Shown in pieces: positions 1 to 13,000 of a DNA stretch of 64,000 nucleotides (position 1 is its first letter; the number at the start of each line of letters is the position of its first letter). The DNA is from Corylus avellana (lineage: Eukaryota > Streptophyta > Magnoliopsida > Fagales > Betulaceae), in contig NC_081542.1 of NCBI RefSeq assembly GCF_901000735.1, positions 38,312,571 through 38,376,570 of the forward strand, read 5' to 3'. Both the position numbers and the translations under genes were made by a program. Under the pieces are notes generated by a model that made no database searches, was not told the origin of the DNA, and worked only from the letters and a program-made list of their open reading frames with translations.

Positions 1-81
1 TCATACAGAATTTGAAATTTTCATCGTTAAATTCTTCTAGGAGGAGAGTATTTTCCAAAGAATGAGAATGCTTATATTTAA

Positions 82-509
82 GGGTTAAATACCTTTCAGC
101 TCCTTATAATTTAACAACTTTATTTTTTGCCCCATCAGTTTCAATTCGTATCACAAATGATACCTAAGTAATGGCAAAAAAAAGATGGTACCTACGTCTA
201 AATTCCGTCCAAAATTTAACGAAAAGCCATGTCAGCAACATTAAAAAATCGACACGTGTCCATATATAAATTAAAAATACAAAATAAAAATTTTACAATT
301 AAAAATATTATAAAATAAATTTTTTTTTAAAAAATAAAACTGGGGAAATGGGTGGCTCGAGCCACCCTTTGGCCCCAAGCGCCAACCCTAAATTTATTAT
401 TTTTTTTTTTTTCAATTGGCTTTTGGGGGTGGCTCACCCCAAGGGCCAAAAAGGTGCTCGAGCCACCCCTTTCCCTAGTTTTTTTTTTTNNNNNNNNNNN
501 NNNNNNNNN

Positions 510-540
<31 letters not shown>

Positions 541-905
541 CTGGGGAAATGGGTGGCTCGAGCCACCCCTTTGGCCCTTGGGGGTGGTTCGGCCACCCCC
601 AAGCACCAACCCTAAATTTATTTATTTTTATTTTTTTCAATTGGCTTTTGGGGTTGGCTCACCCCAAGGGCCAAAAAGGTGGCTCGAGCCATCCCTTTCC
701 TAGTTTTTTTTTTTTTTTTTTAATTTTAAAATTTTTATTTTGTATTTTTAATTAATATATGGATACATGTCAATTTTTTAATGGTGTTGACGTGGCTTTT
801 CGTCAAATTTTGGACGAAATTTAGACGGAAGTACTATCTATTTTTTTCAAGAAACAAAAAATAAAGTTAGTTAAACCAAAGAGGGCCTAAAGGTATTTAA
901 TATCC
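82..905. mobile_element. Long-inverted-repeat (foldback) non-autonomous DNA element
   Basis: The two ends are long imperfect inverted repeats. The left arm runs from about 82 to 320 and reads through GTCTAAATTCCGTCC and CCATGTCAGCAAC. The right arm, about 725-905, reads back GGACGAAATTTAGAC and GTTGACGTGG. The centre holds two direct GC-rich blocks rich in GGTGGCTCGAGCCACCC, with poly-T and poly-A runs and a 20-N gap at 490-509. It carries no credible coding sequence. It sits in the intron before the first visible CESA8-1 exon. The outer edges are approximate and no target-site duplication was found. Architecture resembles the Mutator-like foldbacks elsewhere in the window, but class is inferred. 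Confidence 0.7.
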
Positions 906-1211
906 TAGAGGTTGAAGTCCATCACATCACAGGGACTAAGGTCATTTATTTATAGAATCATATTTATTTTCTCAATGTTTTTAGACGGGCAAGGAGAGTT
1001 ACTTGCCCCCTCTCTCACACCTCTGGCTTTGCCTATCATCCTAGCCACACCAATCACAGATTCACAATTGTCATTTTACCTATGTTTCTTCAATATATAT
1101 ATGTTGAATCATAGGGAGCATAATTTAATAATGAAATAAAAATTTTAACCATAAATATGAGAAGTATTACTGAATACGTACAAATGGTTAACTCACTGCC
1201 ATGGATGTCAG

Positions 1212-4200
1212 GTATGATAGAGAGGGTGAAGTGTCTGAGCTTGCTGCTGTGGATTTCTTTGTGAGTACAGTCGATCCATTGAAAGAACCACCACAGATCA
1301 CTTCGAATACTGTGCTTTCCATCCTTGCCGTGGACTATCCTGTCGATAAAGTCTCATGCTATGTGTCTGATGATGGAGCCGCCATGCTCACATTTGAATC
1401 TCTTGTTGAAACGGCTGACTTTGCAAGGAAGTGGGTGCCGTTTTGCAAAAAATTTGCTATTGAACCACGTGCACCTGAGTTTTACTTCGCACAGAAGATT
1501 GATTACTTGAGGGATAAAGTGCAGCCTTCTTTTGTTAAAGAACGAAGAGCAATGAAGGTGAGCAACTCAAACTCCTTCCGGATACAACTCAATTCCTCAT
1601 GCCACTTGAGTATCTAAATAATAGTGTACCGAAAACGCTAGCCATATCTACATTATCACTTTAAAATGATTAGTCAATTTGAAATTTTTTTAAAATTACT
1701 TATAAAGCTTAATTTTACATAGTAAGTAAATAATATGAGACTTAGTATCTATGAATGTCTTTTTTAACGTCTACGTCAGGACTATGTCATACAATGCTCC
1801 AATACCACATGATGTTAAAACTTGACTAAGAGAAAATGCTAATCACGTCATCATTATAATTTTAAAATGACAAGTCAATTTGAAGCTTTCCTATAATTAT
1901 TTATAAAATTGAATCTCACCTTGAAAGTAACCAATGTGGAAGTATTAGCAGTCTAATACTCATGAGTGTCTTTATAAACTATCCACTTTATGTAAACTAC
2001 TTGTCTTTTCGATATGAAACCAAAGTGTTACAGTAGCAATAAGCATATAGAATATATGGCTATTAATGTGTTTCTGAAAGCAACCATATATAGCTCTAAA
2101 GGTTGGCCTCTGTTTTGTTACAGAGAGATTATGAAGAGTTTAAAGTGCGAGTTAATGCTTTAGTAGCAAAGGCTCAGAAAACACCTGAAGAAGGCTGGAC
2201 TATGGATGATGGAACATCTTGGCCGGGAAACAACACCCGTGACCACCCAGGCATGATTCAGGTAATTAAATCTCCCTCTTCCCTCTGATACCTGATTTGC
2301 TGCCATTTTCAAGAAATAGTTTTCATAATTTATGATGGCCTTTGTTTCACTCCTCTCAGGTTTTCCTTGGACATACTGGTGCTCATGACATAGAGGGAAA
2401 TGAACTTCCTCGACTGGTATATGTCTCCAGAGAGAAGAGACCAGGCTACCAGCACCACAAGAAAGCTGGTGCTGAAAATGCTCTGGTATGTATGTTTACA
2501 TACAAACTTTCACAATATAACATGGGAATTAATTAATTAACATCGATATTTTTCAATAATCCTTGAATGTTTTTGGCTTCATTCAGGTAAGAGTGTCTGC
2601 AGTTCTCACAAATGCTCCCTACATCCTCAACCTTGATTGTGATCACTATGTTAACAATAGCCAGGCAGTTCGTGAGGCCATGTGTTTCTTGATGGACCCA
2701 CTAGTCGGTCGAGATCTTTGCTACGTGCAGTTTCCTCAGAGGTTTGATGGCATTGATCGCAGTGATCGATATGCCAATCGCAACACAGTTTTCTTTGATG
2801 TAAGTTTCAAGTTAGCATTATGTTGTGTGGGTAAGAAAATGAGTTCAATGTTGGAAAGATACTATGCTTATAGTATAGTGTTTGTTGGGTCCAATATGTT
2901 ATATTATGGCATGGTTTTACTCAGACTCTTTAAAGGGTCCCTAGATTAGAGGCAAATGAGAGTTCTTAAAGTAGAGGGAAAGGCACATATATATAACCCA
3001 CATAGCATATAAGTAATCTTGGAAACGGCCTATAAAGATTAATAAAAATTTTTGTTTGAGGAATGTAATAATGTAGTGATAGACTCACACGCATGGGAGA
3101 GATTCTTGAGTATACACATTTGAGTGTGAAAAAAGATTGAGTCACTCTTAACGCCCCAAAAACTGGACTGAGATGCCCTAAAAACTTGACTGAGCCATTT
3201 TGGTTGAAAAGACGTCACAAGTGTGAACAATTAATATAAAGTAAATTGATCCAAACTCATAAACTTAAACTTTTGAATCGAATGTTGTCTCAACATACTA
3301 TGTTATGATTTCACAAAAAGACCTTACAACATGTCAATCTTCCTATCTGTTTCATATTGCACCCTTGCCTATTTTGAATTTAGTGATTCTAGCAAGAAAT
3401 AAGAATATCATAGCTGTTTTGAACAATATATATCAGAAACTCAATCATCAGAGAAAGTTTTTATAAAGTTTAGCTGATCAATCTGGTTGGGAATTTTAGT
3501 AATTAGGTTTTTGATTGTTTTTGAGCTGTGTTTAGGTATAAATCAAAATTCTCTCTTCAATTTATCAGTAGAAACTGATGTATTTTTTCAAATTTCACAT
3601 TAACATATAAAAAATTGAAGAATAATAATTTTAAAATATAGTTAATAAAATCATAATTTTAAAATATTATTAAATGTTCATCTGAATTTCAGGTTAACAT
3701 GAAAGGACTAGATGGCATTCAAGGACCGGTTTATGTGGGAACAGGATGCGTTTTCAATAGGCAAGCACTCTACGGCTATGGGCCTCCTTCTATGCCCAGC
3801 TTACCCAAGGCTTCCTCCTCGTCCTGCTGCTGCTGCTGCCCCTCCAAGAAGCCCTCCAAGGATGCCTTAGAGCTTCACCGAGACGCAAAACGCGACGAGC
3901 TCGATGCCGCCATCTTCAACCTCAGGGAGATTGATAGTAAGTCTACTTATCAAGGCAAATAAATAAATATATTCGGGGAAATGAGCGAAATGGGTTTTGA
4001 ATAACTGGGATATATTTTGTTTCCCATTTTGCAGATTATGATGAGTATGAAAGGTCGATGCTCATCTCCCAGAAGAGCTTTGAGAAAACTTTTGGCTTGT
4101 CTTCCGTTTTTATCGAGTCTACCCTGATGGAAAATGGAGGAGTGCCTGAATCGGTCAACCCGGCGGCATTGATCAACGAAGCAATTCATGTCATTAGCTG

Positions 4201-5578
4201 TGGTTATGAAGAGAAAACTTCATGGGGCAAAGAGGTGGGCTTCTTTTATAAACTTGGGGTTTCAAAAGTTTACCTTGATTCCCATAAAACCTATTGGATT
4301 AATTCAAAATTTCTTATTTTGACTTCCCAGATTGGTTGGATATATGGGTCAGTCACTGAGGATATTTTAACAGGTTTCAAGATGCATTGCCGAGGATGGA
4401 GATCAGTTTACTGCATGCCCTTAAGGCCTGCATTCAAAGGTTCAGCACCCATCAACCTTTCTGATCGACTGCACCAAGTTCTCCGGTGGGCACTTGGATC
4501 TGTGGAGATTTTCCTTAGTAGACATTGTCCCCTATGGTACGGATTTGCAGGAGGCCGCCTCAAATGGCTTCAAAGACTAGCTTATACAAACACCATTGTT
4601 TATCCATTTACATCCCTCCCTCTCGTTGCTTATTGCACAATCCCAGCGATCTGCCTTCTCACAGGAAAATTCATCATACCAACGGTAATTTCTTGCCCTT
4701 CCCTTACTTTGGATCTTAATTGATTATGAAACGTCATTTACGTTGTTTACAATTATACATTAAAGATTCGAAACTGCACTGGGATCAAAACCCAGTGCTG
4801 GCCTAAGTAATAATTTGATTATATGGTGTTTTTCTGAACTTCGTGAAGAATATCTTGGTCAATATTCAAAATCAGTCACCAATGATGTAAGATTGATAAA
4901 CTTAAAAATAAGATTATATATATATATATATTGTCTGGCTACATTCTTGCAAAGAACTTACCTCACATTGTACTTTGTTATTTGATTCAGCTTTCCAACC
5001 TTGCAAGTGTCCTGTTTCTTGGCCTCTTCATCTCCATCATTGTAACGAGTGTGCTCGAGCTGCGGTGGAGTGGTGTCAGCATTGAAGACTGGTGGCGTAA
5101 TGAGCAGTTCTGGGTTATTGGAGGTGTTTCAGCCCATCTATTTGCTGTCTTCCAAGGATTCCTGAAGATGTTGGCTGGCGTTGATACCAACTTCACTGTC
5201 ACTGCAAAGGCTGCTGATGATGCAGAGTTTGGTGAGCTCTATATTGTCAAGTGGACAACAGTTTTGATCCCTCCAACAACACTTATCATCGTCAATATGG
5301 TGGGTGTTGTTGCGGGATTTTCTGATGCACTTAATAAAGGATATGAAGCTTGGGGACCACTCTTTGGCAAGGTGTTCTTTGCCTTCTGGGTGATTCTTCA
5401 TCTCTACCCCTTCCTTAAGGGTCTCATGGGTCGCACAAACCGAACTCCAACAATTGTTGTTCTGTGGTCAGTGCTGTTGGCCTCGGTCTTCTCTCTTGTT
5501 TGGGTGAAGATCAATCCCTTTGTGAGCCACAGTAATAGTTCAACCGTTGCCCAAAGCTGCATCTCTATAGATTGTTAG
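1212..5578 (+). CDS. CESA8: Cellulose synthase catalytic subunit, CESA8/IRX1 type, copy 1 (5' part outside window)
   Basis: This is a glycosyltransferase-2 subunit that makes beta-1,4-glucan from UDP-glucose in plasma-membrane complexes; the CESA8 class serves secondary walls. Eight exons are visible: 1212-1557, 2124-2261, 2360-2485, 2587-2799, 3693-3936, 4035-4234, 4331-4684 and 4991-5578. All have GT-AG borders and nearly all have the same length as in the complete copy downstream. The catalytic set is present: [23 protein letters not shown] and QVLRW. The class-specific region has a run of five Cys, and the C-terminal exon holds the membrane helices. The protein ends at the canonical IDC. 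The zinc-finger and first membrane exons (1-5) are not seen and should lie left of the window. The last visible intron start contains a foldback element. Assignment to CESA8 rests on remembered similarity to Arabidopsis At4g18780 plus neighbourhood. Confidence 0.93.
1650..1975. repeat. Imperfect direct repeat inside CESA8-1 intron
   Basis: Two related stretches of about 115-125 bp, near 1650-1763 and 1850-1975, share ATGACAAGTCAATTTGAA-like and GAGTGTCTTT blocks in the same orientation. They lie in the intron between exons 1212-1557 and 2124-2261. They look like remnants of a small AT-rich MITE family also seen near 21.1, 27.1 and 28.1 kb. No coding content. Confidence 0.45.
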
Positions 5579-5905
5579 GTCACTGAAAGGAAGCCTCCCA
5601 GAATTTTCCAACCATTTAGTTAAAAGTTGATGACAATTTGATTGCCAGTTATTGAAGTGGGAGCCATGCTTAGCTCTTTCATGACTCTTGAGGCATATTG
5701 AAGTAAGTCTTGGACAATATGTATTGATCTCTGCGTTGATAATCCGTTTGTAAAAACATTGCCTTGAAAAATATCAGTGTAAAATGAGGATTGCTGTTTT
5801 CTTCCATAAATTGAAATTATAAAGAGAATGAAATCACAGGAAAGCACTTGTCCATTTCTATTGTTTCATGTCTCATCAAATTGCAATCTTTATCCTAGAA
5901 CTATT

Positions 5906-5913
5906 GGTTGGTG
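5906..5913 (+). promoter_or_regulatory. Possible MYB46-responsive element (M46RE-like)
   Basis: GGTTGGTG matches the published secondary-wall MYB46 consensus RKTWGGTR and lies about 510 bp upstream of the CESA8-2 start codon. Secondary-wall CESA genes are known MYB46/MYB83 targets. An 8-bp degenerate motif occurs often by chance, so this is only suggestive. Confidence 0.35.
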
Positions 5914-6327
5914 AACTGTCAATCGAAATTTTTCATGCTAGCAATGTTTCCGTTTCAGCTTCAGGTAAGGCACTATGACATGAGGCTTCCTCACCAATAG
6001 ATCTAAAATGTATAATAATCAGCTAAGGAAAATAACTCTGGCTTCAACTTTAAGGAATTTTCTTCCTCTTTTTTTTTTTTTAAAGATATACCCCGCCCAT
6101 CCCAAACCTTACTTAGATTTCCCGCAAAATTTCGTATTCTTTTCTTTAGATCACAAAATAGACTTTGCTTCTCACCTCTCTCTCTCTGCAGAACAATGAG
6201 ACCAACACCCTATCCTCCAGACCCTTCCAGCCCACCACCCTGCATCACTTCTCAATGGTACAAAAATGCTTTCACATCCCTCTCATGAAGATCAGCATAC
6301 ACTACATGATGGGGTTGGGGTTATTCA

Positions 6328-6334
6328 TATAAAA
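6328..6334 (+). promoter_or_regulatory. Putative TATA box of CESA8-2
   Basis: TATAAAA lies about 93 bp before the ATG at 6427, which leaves room for a short leader of about 60 bp. It is the best TATA-like string in the proximal spacer. No transcription start is known. Confidence 0.5.
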
Positions 6335-6426
6335 GCCAACAAAGAAAACCAAAATTTAGAAACAAAGAAAGACACCTACTAGGATCAAGGTGTTGTGGTC
6401 TAAGGAAAAGGATAAGTGAAACAAAT

Positions 6427-7036
6427 ATGGAGTCTGGTGTTCCTCTTTGTGACTCTTGTGGTGAGCAAGTGGGGGTCAGTGCCAATGGGGAGGTGGCTGT
6501 GGCTTGCCAAAAGTGCAATTTCTCCATTTGCAAGGCTTGTGCTGATTATGAGATCAAGGAAGGCCGGAAAGCATGCTTGCGGTGTGGTGCTCCATATGAT
6601 GGTATCTCTAGAACTCTGAAATTTCTTAGTCAAGTTCGTCTTTGCTAAATAAATGTGAGGGTTTGAAGGGTTTAACTCTTGGATTTGGCAGTGCAGAAAT
6701 GATTTGTTTATCTTTGCGTTTCTTGCTATGTTTATTTTTTCTTCTATTTGTTGAGACAATGAGACTTATAACCTTGGAGACTAGCCATATATAGGCTAAA
6801 TTAACAATATAACTAAATGACCAATAATGTCAAACTTTTTTGTGATCCAACACAATTTCGAATAAAACATTATAAGTTCATGTATTACTTAATTTTTTCT
6901 GGCTCGCTTTATTGAGGTTGGGGGCGGGGGGACTAGATCAAGTGCCCTTTTTCTTGAGCTAATATTTCTTGGAGTTTTATATCTTTAGGAATTATTAACG
7001 CTCCAGCTAATCTTTTGGTTCTAGGGAAATGCAAGA

Positions 7037-7067
<31 letters not shown>

Positions 7068-10000
7068 AACTACAACAACAACTTTATTGAACATGGCTTC
7101 TTTTCTTGATTTTTTTTACCTTTTTTTTCCCTATTTTCAATTTCTGTTCAGAAAATTATAGAGAATTTATGTAGAGGGACACATGAGAAGCTATATACGA
7201 TTTCTAGAAAGAGACATGGGCTGCTCTAATCTTGATTTCTATGTGGCTTTTCCAATAGACAGTCTTCTGATTGCTAATCTTGGGGGCCTATTGACTTATG
7301 GCTACCTATTTTATAGACAACTCGGTGGATGATGCTGAACTGAATGTATCAGGAAACCAATCCACAATGGCAGCTCACCTTAGTAATTCTCAGGTAAGGA
7401 TGTCACTGTACGTTCTATGTTTTACATTAAACTTTGGCTGGAAGAAAACAGTATGACTTTTAATTTTGAGGAATGAAAACCCTTGTCCTTGTGGTGTTGA
7501 TTGAAAATCCAAACTTTAAATACATTTTGAGAATGTTAGGATGTCCAAAGCTTAGTATCATTCATCTTGGTTGATACAGGATGTTGGAATTCATGCTAGA
7601 CATGAGAGTAGTGTGTCTACAGCTGATGGTGGTAAGTAATACTGATATCTTGTGTCATGTTGATCCTTTTGTTCAATTTTGATAGTTTTGGTAATTATGT
7701 TAACTGGTGTTTTCTAGAAGAACTAAATGGTGAATCCGGGAATCCTATCTGGAAGAACAGATTGGAGAGTTGGAAGGATAAGAAAGACAAGAAGAAAAAG
7801 GCTCCAACTAAGACTGAGATTGAGACTCAAAAGGAGGACCAAGTTCCACCTGAGCAGCAGATGGATGAGAACCAGTAAGAGCAAATTAACTTGGATTAAT
7901 TTGAAACAGTGAATAGATAACAAATGTGAAAGAGAAATATGTGTTGGTCTAAATTAATCCTAATATAAGTTCCTAATTAAAGGATTACTTGAGGAAACAT
8001 GTTTTTTCTTTTCTGAAGTACTATTACCATGATTAAAGCTTTTTCTTATGATTGAAGGTGGGGGATTTTCTTTGTTGTTACGGGTTGAACTGCTTACTAG
8101 GTTAAGCTATGGATGAAATGAACTAATTGTGATTAAAAGCAAGTATGAATCTATTTTGAAGGGAGATGTGAGCAAATTCCCTGCATTTGGCAACATATGT
8201 TTTGACCATTTTCCATCAATCTATCTTTGGTTCGTCTTAGAAAAGTTGTATGCATTGTGAGATGTGTTGATTGCTTTTGCAGGTCCACTGAGGCTGCACA
8301 GCCACTTTCAAGTGTTATTCCAATTCCATCCAACATACTCACACCATACAGATGCATTATAATTTTGCGACTCATAATTTTGGCTCTCTTTTTCCATTAC
8401 CGTATAACAAATCCTGTTGATAATGCTTTTGGTCTGTGGCTCACTTCTGTGATATGTGAGATCTGGTTTGCTGTTTCTTGGATATTGGATCAGTTCCCTA
8501 AATGGTCTCCAATCAATAGGATCACATACATCGACGAGCTGTCTGCAAGGTACACATCCATGACTCATATACATACAACTGTCGATGTCAAATATCTGAG
8601 CTATAATGTTTTGAAAGTGTTTACTAGAGCATCAAGTTTGTATGTATATACCTAGTTGGTTTTATTAATGTCAGTATCCTCTGTGAAACTCATATTTTTC
8701 TCACTAGCTTGACACTATAGCATCAAGCCTGGCTACAAACATTGTCAACTGATGCTTCTGATCTTGATCTCCTATGTGCCTCTACAGTGCTCTCATATCC
8801 TAGCCCCCAATCACAGATTCACAGTTGTTGTTTTTCCTATATTTCTTAATACATGTCAAATCTAGTAAGGCTTAAGCTGAATCTGCAGGTAATTTATACA
8901 AGGTTGCATGTGAAGAGAACAAAGAAACGGCGGATATATTGAAATCATAAGGAGCATAATTTAATGAACTAAAAACTTAAACATAAATGTGATAACTTTC
9001 AATTAACTATTATTGAATACGTACAAATGGTTAACTCGCTGCCATTTCAGGTATGAAAGAGAGGGTGAACCATCTGAGCTTGCTGCTGTGGATTTCTTTG
9101 TGAGTACAGTTGACCCAATGAAAGAGCCACCACTGATCACTGCGAATACCGTGCTTTCCATCCTTGCCGTGGACTACCCTGTCGATAAAGTCTCATGCTA
9201 TTTGTCTGATGATGGAGCTGCCATGCTCACATTTGAATCTCTTTTTGAAACAGCTGAATTTGCAAGGAAGTGGGTACCATTTTGCAAAAAATTTGCTATT
9301 GAACCACGAGCACCTGAGTTTTACTTCACACAGAAGTTTGACTACTTGAAGGATAAAGTGCAACCTTCTTTTGTGAAAGAACGTAGAGCAATGAAGGTGA
9401 GCAACTAAAACTCCTTCCGGATACAACTAAATTACTCTTGCCACTTGGTTATCTAAATAATACAGTGGCAATTGCATATAGAATTTATGGCTGCACTTAT
9501 TTATCAATGTGTTTCTCTGAAAGCAACCATCTCTTAAAGTTGGCCACTGTTTTGTTACAGAGAGATTATGAAGAGTTTAAAGTGCGAATTAATGCTTTAG
9601 TAGCAAAGGCTCAGAAAACACCTGAAGAAGGCTGGACTATGAAAGATGGAACACCTTGGCCGGGAAATGACACCCTTGACCACCCAGGCATGATTCAGGT
9701 TGATCTAGCTTCTAGCTGATTTTCTGGTTAATTGTTGAATGTTTACCTTTTAGACTTGTTTTCTTTTGGGAACCATCTAGCATCTTGAAAGAAACTAGTT
9801 TTTTTTGCTGAAAGTAATTCTTGATTTGTAGATTTTGAAGCTTATAGCCCTTACTTTATTGTTTCTTTGGCATTTTCTAGAAATAGTTTTCATAATTTGT
9901 GATCAATATTGGTTCCTCAGTTTGTTCACAAATTACTTTGTATTTTATCAATTATTAGTCTCCATGTGATCTTACATCTATTTGTACGAAATTTTCTCAT

Positions 10001-13000
10001 AATGGTGCTTCACAGTTTGTAAGATTGTGAATTTCACATATGACCTTGTCACTCCCTTCAGGTTTTCCTTGGACATAGTGGTGCCCATGACGTAGAGGGA
10101 AATGAACTTCCTCCACTGGTATATGTCTCCAGAGGGAAGAGACCTGGCTACCGACACCACAAGAAAGCTGGTGCTAAAAATGCTCTGGTATGTTTACATT
10201 GACACTGTAACAATATTTGTGATTCACATGGGAACATCAATATTTCAATAATACTTGAATGATTGACTTTATTCAGGTTAGAGTGTCTGCAGTTCTCACA
10301 AATGCTCCCTACATCCTCAACCTTGACTGTGATCACTACGTTAATAATAGCAAGGCAGTTCGTGAGGCCATGTGTTTCTTGATGGACCCACAAGTTGGTC
10401 GAGATGTATGCTATGTTCAGTTTCCTCAGAGGTTTGATGGCATTGATCACAGTGACCGATATGCTAATCGCAACACAGTTTTCTTTGATGTATGTTTAAA
10501 GCTAGCATAGATGCTTCATATGCTTAAATAGTTTCCGTGTTGCACACTTTGTCTATTTTGAGAGTACTATTTTAAATTGGAATTTAGTGATTCTAGAAAG
10601 AAATAAGAATATCATAGCTGTATATCAGAAGCTCAACACTGTGTCTTATCATCTGGCGAGTATTCAGGATGGATTATCCAGCAGTATTTGGCAATTATTC
10701 AGGATTCAGATGCATTTGGATTCAAGCTGTGTTTTTTGAGTTGTGTTGAAGTATAAACCAAAATTTTCTCTTCAATTTTTAGTAGAAAGTGATATGTTTT
10801 CCCATTTTCATATTAATATATCACTTTTTAAAACAATATAGAAGAATTGGAGGGAAAATAGCTAATGCTGTAATGGCAAAGATTGGTCCCTGCATAATTA
10901 CTCGCACTTTAGCCTATTGAGTTTTGAGAATCTCTTCATCTCAATTTCAGATTAACATGAAAGGATTAGATGGCATTCAAGGACCAGTTTATGTGGGAAC
11001 AGGCTGTGTTTTCAATAGGCAAGCACTCTACGGCTATGGGCCTCTTTCTTCGCCCAGCTTACCTAAGGCTTCCTCCTCATCCAGGTCATGGTGTGGATGC
11101 TGCCCCTCCAAGAAGCCCTCCAAAGATCCCTCAGAAGTACACCGAGATGCAAAACGTGATGAGCTCGATGCTGCCATCTTTAACCTCAGGGAGATTGATA
11201 GTATGTATATTTATCAAGGCTAATGTATTCAAGGAAATAAGTAAAAGAGTTTTAAATAACTAGGATATTTTTGTTTTCCTTTTGCAGATTATGATGCGAA
11301 TGAAAGGTCAATGCTGATCTCCCAGATGAGCTTTGAGAGAACTTTTGGCATGTCTTCCGTATTTATCGAGTCCACACTAATGGAAAATGGAGGAGTGCCT
11401 GAATCTGTCAAGCCATCAACATTGATCAAGGAAGCAATTCATGTCATTACCTGTGGCTATGAAGAGAAAACTGCATGGGGCAAAGAGGTGGACTTCTTTA
11501 TTCTTCTTCTCATATCACAATTTCGTTCCATTATTACAGTGACCACAGCTGTGGTTATTGCCTGAGAAGATTGTTATAAACTTAGGGTTTCAATAGATAA
11601 TTGGATTCCAACTTTACTTTTAATTTCAGCAGGCTTCATATCTCTACTAGCATATTGCTCTTTCCATGGCTTCCTATTTGTTATGATCTTATGTTTATAT
11701 GTTGCGCTGCATTTGCTAGACTCTAATCTTTCACTTGAGCATTGACCATTACTAAATTTTACCTTGATACCCATATAACCCATTGGATTAATTCAGAATT
11801 TCTTATTCTGACTTCCCAGATTGGTTGGATATATGGTTCGGTCACTGAGGATATTTTAACGGGTTTCAAGTTGCATTGCCGAGGATGGAGATCAATTTAC
11901 TGCATGCCCTTAAGGCCTGCATTCAAAGGGTCAGCACCCATCAACCTATCTGATCGACTGCACCAAGTTCTCCGGTGGGCACTTGGATCTGTGGAGATTT
12001 TCCTTAGTAGACACTGTCCCCTATGGTACGGATTTGCAGGAGGCCGCCTCAAATGGCTTCAAAGACTGGCTTATATAAACACCATTGTTTATCCATTTAC
12101 ATCCCTCCCTCTCATTGCTTATTGCACAATCCCAGCGATCTGCCTTCTCACAGGAAAATTTATCATACCAACGGTAAATTCTTGTCCTTACCTTGCAAAC
12201 TTCAGAATCATGTGGTTTGGATCTTTAGTGATTATTAAGAGTTATTCAAGAACTCGAAATAGTTAGGGAGTCATTTGTAATGTCTACAATATACATTAAA
12301 CATTCGAAACTATTGGACTGGGATCAAAATCCAGTGCTGGCCTACGTAATAATGGGGTCCTAGGAGGGGTGGTTTAGATAGGTCTTTATAAGATAACATT
12401 AGGATATGAAAATGCATTAAATTAATTTCATTTTAAGTGGGCTTTTTATATGCTATATGGTGTTTTTCTGAAATTCGCGAAGAATATCATGGTCAAGATT
12501 CAAAATCAGTCACCAATGAAAGTTGATGGGCATCAAAATAAGATTTTTTTTATAAAAAAAAATCCTGTCTTTCTACATTCTTCTCCGTCATGTTCATGTT
12601 TTGAAACAATTCACCCAAAGATCTTACTTCACATTGTATTTTGTTATTTGATTCAGCTTTCCAACATTGCTAGCGTACTGTTTCTTGGGCTTTTCTCCAC
12701 CATCATTGTGACCGATCTACTCGAGCTGTGGTGGAGTGGTGTTCACATTGTAGACTGGTGGCGTAATGAGCAGTTCTGGGTTATCGCAGGCGTTTCAGCC
12801 CATCTATTTGCTCTCTTCCAAGGATTCATGAAGATGGCAGCTGGCATCGATACCAACTTCACCGTCACTACAAAGTCAGGCGATGATTCAAAGTTTGGCG
12901 GGCTTTATGTTGTCAAGTGGACAACACTTTTGATCCCTCCAACAACACTCATCATCATCAACCTGGTGGGCGTAGTTGCCGGATTTTCTGACGCACTTAA

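Larger units (their letters stand above)
5579..6426. promoter_or_regulatory. Intergenic region: CESA8-1 3' UTR and CESA8-2 promoter
   Basis: This 848-bp spacer holds the 3' flank of copy 1 and everything upstream of the copy 2 start codon. The first part is similar to the 3' flank of copy 2, as expected for a tandem duplication. A TATA-like box and one MYB46-type site are listed separately. No open frame here looks coding. Because the spacer is short, any independent promoter of copy 2 must lie within it. Confidence 0.6.

Noticed and set aside
348..755. Open frame with Gly/Pro/Phe-rich repeats
   Set aside because: It runs through poly-T tracts, N and inverted-repeat arms of a foldback element; composition is that of simple sequence, not protein.
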